From contig CASELB010000160.1 in assembly GCA_949288685.1 (NCBI GenBank), forward strand, positions 1 to 11,921: a stretch of DNA of 11,921 nt, written 5' to 3'. Numbering within the stretch: position 1 is the first letter of the stretch; each line of letters begins with the position of its first letter. The translations under genes were made by a program, and so were the position numbers. Of this stretch, positions 1-4,785 are shown piece by piece. This DNA comes from an uncultured bacterium (lineage in GTDB: Bacteria > Cyanobacteriota > Vampirovibrionia > Gastranaerophilales > Gastranaerophilaceae). The notes under the pieces are model-generated. The model worked only from the letters and a program-made list of their open reading frames with translations. It ran no database searches and was not told where the DNA came from.

Positions 1-34
1 AAATACTAAAATACCTGCCCGAAATATCTAAATA

Positions 35-739
35 TTACAAAGTATTATCATGTTGATAAACACTTAACTTGTATTGTTCCAAAACGGATGAAAAATATAA
101 AACTGCAAGACTGACACAATATATTACAAAAAATTCAACAGGCAAATAATTACACAAAGCCGCTATTTTTAAAACCGACAAAAACAAAACAAATTGGATT
201 ATATGCACTGCCGTAAAACGTGCAAGTTTGTATGAAGAATATTTTTTACCAAAGTCATTAAACGCAAACAACTTTTTATATTTAAAATTGCTTGCAATAT
301 ACTCAAATTCTGCAGCAGCAGTAAAAGTAAAAAACAACATAGCAAACAAAAAAGAAGTAAACACGGCAATAACAATAAAATAAAGCCAATCTGTCTTAAT
401 AAGCGCACTAAAAACGAATTCCAGCGCTATCACAAATATGGCTGCCAACGGAAACAACATATAATAAACACTGAGTCCGATACCTTCTTTAAAACTATTT
501 ACATCAGAAAGTTCCGGCATCAGCGTTTTCATGCCGGATAACAAATATTTAACCCTATACAAATTAATCGTAACAAATGCGCCCACGATAATTACAATAA
601 GAGTCACAAGTCTCAGAATTGAGGGCGAACAAAAATTATAGATTATTTGCGCAAACAAAATTAAACAAGAACAAACAGCAGCATAAATATAAGATTTGCC
701 TTTAAATATTTCTGCTGCTATTTGTTTGATTTTTTGCAT
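35..739 (-). CDS. Polytopic membrane protein, function unknown (234 aa)
   Basis: I do not recognise a specific function. The protein is very hydrophobic, with about six predicted membrane helices at roughly residues 15-36, 42-61, 90-113, 118-143, 175-198 and 202-219, separated by short Lys/Arg-rich loops. It has no signal peptide and no obvious catalytic motif. The layout loosely resembles DUF4013-type integral membrane proteins, but that is only an impression. I chose the ATG at 739-737 because the AAAGGAA ribosome binding site at 752-746 lies 7 bases before it. The reading frame extends two codons further to a TTG at 745, which is too close to that site to be used. The gene begins 13 bases after the alaS stop codon on the same strand, and its ribosome binding site starts right after that stop. 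It is therefore very probably co-transcribed with alaS. No terminator is visible in the 34 bases left before the window edge. Confidence 0.8.
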   Translation of the reverse strand: MQKIKQIAAEIFKGKSYIYAAVCSCLILFAQIIYNFCSPSILRLVTLIVIIVGAFVTINLYRVKYLLSGMKTLMPELSDVNSFKEGIGLSVYYMLFPLAAIFVIALEFVFSALIKTDWLYFIVIAVFTSFLFAMLFFTFTAAAEFEYIASNFKYKKLFAFNDFGKKYSSYKLARFTAVHIIQFVLFLSVLKIAALCNYLPVEFFVIYCVSLAVLYFSSVLEQYKLSVYQHDNTL

Positions 740-752
740 TAACAATTCCTTT

Positions 753-3365
753 TTATTTACAGATTGGAGCCATTAAAGAAGATTCAACACCTGCCAGAAT
801 ACTGTCAATATTTGAAAAATCTTTTATGCCGCCCTGTGCCATATTAGGACGACCGCCGCCGTTTGCACCGCAGGCGCGTGATATTTCACCGACAATCTTG
901 CCCGCATTAACACCCGCTTTTACAAAGCCGTCAGAAACTCTTACAAATACAAGTCTGTTATTTACAAGAATGATAATACTTTCACCGAGTTTCGAAGCCA
1001 GATACTCAGCTCCTGCTTTTATTGCCTCCGCATCAGTTATTTCAGTCTTGGTAATAAAGAGTTTGCCGCCGTCAATGTCTTTTGCGCGCGTAATAAACGC
1101 CGCAAACTTACTGCGAGCATTTTCTTCTTTAAGTTCATGTACCTGTTTTTGAAGTTCTTTATTCTCTTCGGCAAGTTTATCAACCCTTGCCTCAACCTCA
1201 TCATAGTGAACCTTAAACCTTGCGGAAAGTTTATCTATTTCCTTAGCCTTAGCATTAAGATAATTTAACGCCGCTGAAGAAACAACCGCCTCAATACGTC
1301 TAACACCTGCTGATATCGCGCTTTCCGACAAAATTTTTATAAGTCTTAAATCTCCCGTATTAGAAGCGTGCGTTCCACCGCAAAATTCTTTGGATATACA
1401 ACCCGAAGTGTCATTACCAATTGAGACAACTCTTACTTTTTCGTCATATTTTTCACCGAATAATGCGGTTGCCCCGGTCAATTTAGCCTCTTCAATATCC
1501 ATAACCTGCGTTGTAAGTGGCAATTGTTCCAAAATCCACTCATTTATTAAGTCTTCGGTCTGTTGAATTTCAGAAGGCGTCATAGCTCTTGAAAAGCTGA
1601 AATCAAATCTCATTCTGTTTTCTTCTACTTGAGAGCCGGCCTGCTTAACTTCATTCCCGACCACTTTAATGAGTGCCGCCTGTAAAAGATGGGCAGATGT
1701 ATGGTGAACTTTAATCTGATTTCTTCGAGCCAAATCTATCTTTGCATGAACTTTATCACCGATAGTAATTTCACCGTTTAAAAGTTTACAACGATGGATG
1801 AAAAGTTTATTAACTTTAAAGGTTGTAATTACTTCAAGTTTTACATTTTCATTTTCAATTATACCGCTGTCGCCAATCTGACCGCCCGATTCCGCATAAA
1901 ACGGAGTCGTATCAAGTACTACATCTACAAAGCCATCGCCTTCTACAGTTGCAAGAATTTTAGCATCGGCTTCATACTGTTCATAACCTACGAAATTTGT
2001 TGAGCCGACTTCGTTTTCAATTTTAGCGTACTTGATATCACCCGTAACACTGATTTTTTGAGCGGCAGCCTTTGCACGATCTTTTTGTTCCTGCATAGCC
2101 TTTAAAAATCCGTCTTCAGAAACTTTTAAACCGTTTTCTGACGCAATTTCTTTTGTCAATTCAAACGGAAACCCGTAGGTATCATAAAGTTTAAACGCAC
2201 TCTCTCCGTCAATATCTTTTTTATTTGCAATAAACTCATCAAGAAGTTTATATCCTCTGTCAAGAGTTTTGGCAAAACGTTCTTCTTCTTTTTTAATTGT
2301 ATCAACAATTTTATCCTTATTCTTAATCAAATCAGGATATGCACCGCCGTAATTTTCTACCACAACATCAACCAGTTTGTAGAGGAACGGCAAATCCATA
2401 CCGAGGATTTTTCCATGACGCAGCGCACGTCTCAATATCATTCTTAAAACGTAACTTCTGCCTTCATTTCCCGGGATTACCCCGTCTGAAATTAAAAATG
2501 TTACGCATCTTGCGTGGTCTGTAATAATTCTCAAAGAAATATCTGTCTTTTCTGATTTTTTATAAGGAACACCGGACATTTCAGACACCTTATCCAAAAT
2601 CGGCTTAAGTAAATCTGTTTCAAAAGTAGAAGTTACGCCCTGACAAACCATCGCAATTCTTTCCAGCCCCATACCGGTATCAACATTTTTACTTTCAAGC
2701 GGAGACTGATTTCCTTCTTCATCCTGATAAAGCTCAGTAAATACAAGATTCCAAATCTCAACCCAGCGGTCACACTCACATGTATCGATTCCGCAATCAG
2801 GCGAACATTTAAACTGTTCACCCAAATCGTAGTGAATTTCGGAACACGGACCGCAGGAGCCGGAAGCACCCGGAGGTCCCCAGAAATTATCTTTTTTACC
2901 TTTACGTTTAATTCTTTCTGCAGGTACACCGACACTGCGCCATATTTCATACGCCTCGTCGTCTGTTTCAAAAATCGTTATCCAGAGCCTGTCTTTATCA
3001 AGTTTCAACACATTTGTAACAAAATCCCATGCCCAGGGTATAACTTCCTTTTTGTAATAGTCACCGAACGAAAAGTTACCAAGCATTTCAAAGAATGTAT
3101 GGTGGCGCGGAGTTCTGCCGACATTCTCTATATCAGAATCTTTACCGCCGGCTCTTGCGCATTTCTGACAGGAAGTAGCACGCGGCGGATTATACGGAGA
3201 CTTTACTATCCCCAAAAATATAGGCAAAAACTGCAGCATACCGGCAGTTGTAAGAAGTACTGTCGGATTATCCGGCACGAGGCTTGAGCTTTCAACTATT
3301 GTATGCTCATGTTTATCTTTGAAAAAATTTAAATATAAATCTCTTATTTCATTCCCTTTTAACAT
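753..3365 (-). CDS. alaS: Alanyl-tRNA synthetase (870 aa)
   Basis: This cytoplasmic class II aminoacyl-tRNA synthetase attaches alanine to tRNA-Ala and clears mischarged Ser/Gly-tRNA. Length and domain order are normal. The catalytic core is residues 1 to about 240, with RHHTFFEMLGNFSFGDYY at 87-104 and NVDTGMGLERIAMV at 227-240. A Cys-rich segment (C187, C191, C196, C198) precedes WVEIWNLVF. The tRNA-recognition helices cover about 245-440. The editing domain carries the zinc-binding pair H555xxxH559 and C662xxxH666. A coiled coil (about 720-750) leads to the C-Ala/DHHA1 domain, which has the GGGRPNMAQGG motif at 836-846. The frame is open up to 3407, but I chose the ATG at 3365-3363. AlaRS proteins normally begin at this MLKGNEIR sequence, a GAAGGGA ribosome binding site lies at 3377-3371, and the likely -10 box (3401-3396) lies inside the longer version. 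It is the first gene of a leftward operon with the membrane protein downstream. No T-box leader motif is visible upstream. Confidence 0.98.
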   Translation of the reverse strand: MLKGNEIRDLYLNFFKDKHEHTIVESSSLVPDNPTVLLTTAGMLQFLPIFLGIVKSPYNPPRATSCQKCARAGGKDSDIENVGRTPRHHTFFEMLGNFSFGDYYKKEVIPWAWDFVTNVLKLDKDRLWITIFETDDEAYEIWRSVGVPAERIKRKGKKDNFWGPPGASGSCGPCSEIHYDLGEQFKCSPDCGIDTCECDRWVEIWNLVFTELYQDEEGNQSPLESKNVDTGMGLERIAMVCQGVTSTFETDLLKPILDKVSEMSGVPYKKSEKTDISLRIITDHARCVTFLISDGVIPGNEGRSYVLRMILRRALRHGKILGMDLPFLYKLVDVVVENYGGAYPDLIKNKDKIVDTIKKEEERFAKTLDRGYKLLDEFIANKKDIDGESAFKLYDTYGFPFELTKEIASENGLKVSEDGFLKAMQEQKDRAKAAAQKISVTGDIKYAKIENEVGSTNFVGYEQYEADAKILATVEGDGFVDVVLDTTPFYAESGGQIGDSGIIENENVKLEVITTFKVNKLFIHRCKLLNGEITIGDKVHAKIDLARRNQIKVHHTSAHLLQAALIKVVGNEVKQAGSQVEENRMRFDFSFSRAMTPSEIQQTEDLINEWILEQLPLTTQVMDIEEAKLTGATALFGEKYDEKVRVVSIGNDTSGCISKEFCGGTHASNTGDLRLIKILSESAISAGVRRIEAVVSSAALNYLNAKAKEIDKLSARFKVHYDEVEARVDKLAEENKELQKQVHELKEENARSKFAAFITRAKDIDGGKLFITKTEITDAEAIKAGAEYLASKLGESIIILVNNRLVFVRVSDGFVKAGVNAGKIVGEISRACGANGGGRPNMAQGGIKDFSNIDSILAGVESSLMAPICK

Positions 3366-3395
3366 AACATTCCCTTCAAATTCTAATCTAATAAA

Positions 3396-3424
3396 ATTAT
3401 AATTCAAAGATAAAAAGTATACAA
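3396..3424 (-). promoter_or_regulatory. alaS promoter
   Basis: On the minus strand, TTGTAT (3424-3419) is followed by a 17-bp spacer and a perfect TATAAT (3401-3396). Transcription would start near 3389, leaving a leader of about 24 nt before the alaS ATG at 3365. It lies downstream of the leftward terminator at 3468-3492, so alaS probably has its own independent start. Identified by eye from hexamers and spacing only. Confidence 0.65.
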
Positions 3425-3467
3425 AAAGGGAACAAATAATTCTAATAAATGATTATACCCTGAACAT

Positions 3468-3492
3468 AAAAAGCGCAGGGCGAACCCTGCAC
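3468..3492 (-). terminator. Leftward intrinsic terminator, TTCG loop
   Basis: On the minus strand an 8-bp stem (GTGCAGGG / CCCTGCGC, one G-T wobble) closes on a TTCG tetraloop and is followed by TTTTT at 3472-3468. There is no T-tract on the other side, so it acts leftward only. The nearest upstream leftward protein gene (DUF4186) ends more than 540 bases away, across the AbrB-like gene. It more plausibly ends a dedicated short RNA, or it is an attenuator in a long alaS leader. Confidence 0.8.
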
Positions 3493-3528
3493 AAAGTGAG
3501 GAGCAATACACTCCCGGATTAAGAATTA

Positions 3529-3552
3529 TGTTTCGGTATTTCTACCTGAACA
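3529..3552 (-). other. Hairpin with GNRA tetraloop in the candidate small RNA
   Basis: Read on the minus strand, TGTT and AACA form the base, CA opposes GA as a symmetric internal loop, and GGTA pairs with TACC around a GAAA loop. On the plus strand the loop would be TTTC, so the stable GNRA form supports minus-strand transcription. Confidence 0.55.
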
Positions 3553-3662
3553 CATGCGAAATCTTTTCAAATTAAACGCTTATCTTGTCTAAAATTTTCA
3601 AAATTACATTATCATCTTCATACCGCGCAAAATTATGCTTATATTATGCACACATTACGAAG

Positions 3663-3694
3663 TACTTATAAGTATATTATTAATATATTATTAA
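3663..3694. promoter_or_regulatory. Operator-like palindrome and tandem repeat
   Basis: TACTTATAAGTA (3663-3674) is a perfect 12-bp palindrome. It abuts, and shares its last two bases with, two perfect head-to-tail copies of TATATTATTAA (3673-3683 and 3684-3694). The block lies 34 bases upstream of the AbrB-like start codon and across the predicted divergent leftward promoter. Such repeats are typical binding sites for DNA-binding autoregulators. Binding by the neighbouring AbrB-like protein is inference. In such an AT-rich stretch the repeats could also be chance. Confidence 0.4.
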
Positions 3695-3699
3695 TGCAA
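3671..3699 (-). promoter_or_regulatory. Leftward promoter for the candidate small RNA
   Basis: On the minus strand, TTGCAT (3699-3694), a 17-bp spacer and TATACT (3676-3671) match sigma-70 spacing. The -35 matches TTGACA only in its first three bases; the -10 is five of six. The spacer and -10 almost exactly coincide with the tandem repeat at 3673-3694, so a protein bound to the repeats would occlude this promoter. Confidence 0.4.
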
Positions 3700-3728
3700 G
3701 TATTATTTTTTTATAAACTTAATGCCCT

Positions 3729-4070
3729 ATGACACTCAAAAAATCATTAACATTAAACGGAAACTCCTGGCAATTATATCTGAACAAGCCGATAACGAGG
3801 CTTGCAGGCATAAGCAGTTCAGAATTTACCGTATTGCTTACAGTTGAAAAGAATATTTTGTATGTAAAGAAAATATCAGTAAACGAAATTCCGCAGTATC
3901 AAAACTTGCTTATAAAAAAACTTATAAAAAGAGGTTCAGGCTACGGGTTAAACTTACCGCTGCCGATATTAGAACTTCTTGAAATCAATCCGGTAACCGA
4001 TATTCTCGATGTTGACATTCAAAATGATAAACTCGTTATAAAGAAGAGCGAGCCTGCATCTGACGCTTAA
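3729..4070 (+). CDS. Tandem AbrB/MazE-like DNA-binding protein (113 aa)
   Basis: This is a likely small cytoplasmic transcription regulator or antitoxin-type protein of the SpoVT-AbrB swapped-hairpin fold. The fold appears twice in one chain. Residues about 3-48 read LTLNGNSWQLYLNKPITRL followed by a hydrophobic strand pair ending LYVKKI. Residues about 62-106 read IKRGSGYGLNLPLPILELL and end KLVIKKS. Both halves match the MazE/AbrB pattern (basic residue, G-N/G-S, aliphatic-Pro helix, acidic turn, K-L-hydrophobic-I-basic). A single AbrB domain is about 45 residues and works as a dimer, so this chain may be a fused pseudo-dimer. No MazF-like toxin is adjacent, so a toxin-antitoxin role is not supported. 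There is no Shine-Dalgarno site. The ATG at 3729 sits 11 bases after a TATAAA, suggesting a near-leaderless mRNA. The 3' end overlaps the convergent DUF4186 gene by 35 bp. The operator-like repeats upstream suggest autoregulation. Confidence 0.8.
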   Translation: MTLKKSLTLNGNSWQLYLNKPITRLAGISSSEFTVLLTVEKNILYVKKISVNEIPQYQNLLIKKLIKRGSGYGLNLPLPILELLEINPVTDILDVDIQNDKLVIKKSEPASDA

Positions 4071-4398
4071 TCCATTCCATAATAATATTAACAAGATATT
4101 CCTGCTGCTTAAGAGAAAGTTTTGTGTTTTTAGGGAAATGGTGCCATTTTTCAATACACCCCCTGCAGCATGCGGCAACCGCATGCTGAGCGATAAAAAC
4201 AGGATGCCCGCGCATAGGAGTTTGTTTTCCGTCATTTGGAATATAGTCGGGCGCAATACGTTTTTCTATAAAATCAACGGCATGTGATTTTATAATCTCA
4301 AGCCCTTTTTTATTTATATAATCAATATCTTTTTGTGTCAGCTTGAACTTTGAGCGGAATTTGGATTTTGCAAGCCGGCTAAATAAATCATCATACAT
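4036..4398 (-). CDS. DUF4186 family protein (120 aa)
   Basis: I recognise the DUF4186 family pattern: an N-terminal LFSRLAKSKFRSKFKL (residues 5-20), then KGLEIIKSHAVDFIEKRIAP, the hallmark NDGKQTPMRGHPVFIAQHA (55-73), the CCRGCIEKWHHFP segment (77-89) and a C-terminal helix ending WIKRQM. The biochemical role of the family is not known to me. The conserved Cys (C77, C78, C81) and His residues (H65, H72, H86, H87) look like a potential metal or redox site, which is inference. Length is normal for the family. The ATG at 4398 has no Shine-Dalgarno site, but a perfect TATAAT at 4411-4406 lies 7 bases before it, as expected for a leaderless transcript. Just upstream are the truncated and full palindromic repeat copies. 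The 3' end runs 35 bp into the oppositely oriented AbrB-like gene with no terminator between, so its transcript is probably antisense to that gene. Confidence 0.9.
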   Translation of the reverse strand: MYDDLFSRLAKSKFRSKFKLTQKDIDYINKKGLEIIKSHAVDFIEKRIAPDYIPNDGKQTPMRGHPVFIAQHAVAACCRGCIEKWHHFPKNTKLSLKQQEYLVNIIMEWIKRQMQARSSL

Positions 4399-4405
4399 AG
4401 TTTAT

Positions 4406-4411
4406 ATTATA
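4406..4411 (-). promoter_or_regulatory. -10 box for DUF4186, leaderless arrangement
   Basis: A perfect TATAAT on the minus strand ends 7 bases before the ATG, so transcription should begin at or next to the start codon. No convincing -35 is visible. The position where it would lie is already inside the truncated repeat element. Confidence 0.45.
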
Positions 4412-4415
4412 GTAT

Positions 4416-4458
4416 AAAACAAACCTTGCAAGAGATGCTGAAACAAGTTCTGAATGAC
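4416..4458. repeat. Palindromic element, copy A, left arm missing
   Basis: This copy has the 17-nt spacer (4416-4432, 15 of 17 bases identical to the spacer of copy C) and the 26-nt right arm (4433-4458, core ATGCTGAAACAAGTTCTGAATGAC-like, ending GAC). The left arm is absent. The break falls exactly at the arm/spacer boundary, 18 bases before the DUF4186 start codon. Confidence 0.75.
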
Positions 4459-4479
4459 AAGGATAACGTCCAAGAAACT

Positions 4480-4548
4480 GTCGTCCTGAATTTATTTCAG
4501 GACCTAAAACAAGTTCTGGAAGAGATGCTGAATCAAGTTCAGCATGAC
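4480..4548. repeat. Palindromic element, copy B, complete (69 nt)
   Basis: Built as 26-nt left arm (4480-4505), 17-nt spacer (4506-4522) and 26-nt right arm (4523-4548). The right arm is an inverted copy of the left. Each arm is itself a hairpin: TCCTGAAtttatTTCAGGA on the left and ATGCTGAAtcaagTTCAGCAT on the right. The ends are GTC and GAC. It belongs to the widespread short palindromic repeats whose conceptual translation gives LNLFQDL...QVQHD. Confidence 0.85.
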
Positions 4549-4572
4549 AGGAAAAGCATTCAATGGAGAGCT

Positions 4573-4641
4573 GTCACCCTGAACTCGTTTCAGGGTCTAA
4601 AGCAAGCCTTGCAAGAGATTTCGAAACAAGTTCGGAATGAC
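4573..4641. repeat. Palindromic element, copy C, complete (69 nt)
   Basis: Same 26 + 17 + 26 architecture: left arm 4573-4598 (CCCTGAActcgTTTCAGGG hairpin), spacer 4599-4615, right arm 4616-4641 (TTCGAAacaagTTCGGAA hairpin). The arm stems differ from copy B by paired changes (TCCTGAA to CCCTGAA with matching changes on the other side), so the hairpins are kept while the sequence drifts. Confidence 0.85.
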
Positions 4642-4684
4642 AAGAATGAACAACAAACCTTAAACAGAACCCGCCAATTTTACA

Positions 4685-4714
4685 TTGTTGTCTCAAATAA
4701 TTCTTGTTTATAGT
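4685..4714 (+). promoter_or_regulatory. pnp promoter
   Basis: TTGTTG (4685-4690), an 18-bp spacer and TATAGT (4709-4714, five of six). Transcription would start near 4721, giving a leader of about 65 nt that contains the hairpin at 4752-4772. Called by eye; the -35 is weak beyond its TTG. Confidence 0.45.
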
Positions 4715-4751
4715 AAAATAATAACTGTACAAAGAGATAGTAAAAAATAAT

Positions 4752-4772
4752 TCCGGCTATCGAGCAGCCGGA
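4752..4772 (+). promoter_or_regulatory. pnp leader hairpin
   Basis: TCCGGCT (4752-4758) pairs perfectly with AGCCGGA (4766-4772) around a 7-nt loop. No T-tract follows, so it is not a terminator. It ends just before the AGTAGGA ribosome binding site of pnp (4776-4782). In Escherichia coli, pnp is autoregulated through a leader hairpin; similar control here is inference. Confidence 0.55.
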
Positions 4773-4785
4773 GAAAGTAGGAAAA

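Larger units (their letters stand above)
3468..3664 (-). ncRNA. Candidate small RNA (about 197 nt)
   Basis: No protein gene covers this stretch, yet it has the parts of an independent RNA gene on the minus strand. There is a promoter at 3699-3671 predicting a start near 3664. A hairpin at 3552-3529 has a GGTA-GAAA-TACC top (GNRA loop), a symmetric two-by-two internal loop and a TGTT/AACA base. A CTCCTCAC segment lies at 3503-3496, and a strong intrinsic terminator with a TTCG loop ends it at 3468. CTCCTCAC is complementary to Shine-Dalgarno-type GTGAGGAG and sits directly before the terminator stem. This recalls the unpaired ACUCCUCACAC motif of the cyanobacterial RNA Yfr1, although GGGAG at 3514-3510 could pair with it. 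It is not SRP RNA (no helix-8 motif), tmRNA or a T-box. The 5' end is an estimate. The alternative is an attenuated leader for alaS, 102 nt downstream. Confidence 0.45.

Noticed and set aside
826..1152. Long plus-strand frame inside alaS, and similar frames opposite pnp, mgtE, argS and glgA
   Set aside because: They lie antisense to clearly identified genes, show no family features and are explained by the coding pattern of the real gene.
3366..3407. Upstream extension of alaS by 14 codons
   Set aside because: The extension contains the perfect -10 box and is not part of normal AlaRS proteins; the ATG at 3365 has a good ribosome binding site.
3528..3575. 15-codon plus-strand ORF preceded by GAGGAG
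   Set aside because: The GAGGAG at 3498-3503 is about 24 bases before the ATG, too far to serve it, and lies in the candidate small RNA on the other strand.
3468..3664. T-box riboswitch upstream of alaS
   Set aside because: There is a leader-like stretch with a terminator, but no T-box consensus (GGGTGG...CCGCG) or matching antiterminator precedes it.
4426..4713. 95-aa open frame between DUF4186 and pnp
   Set aside because: It is made almost entirely of the palindromic repeat copies. It lacks a ribosome binding site and an ordinary start, and its motifs are the known conceptual translation of such repeats.
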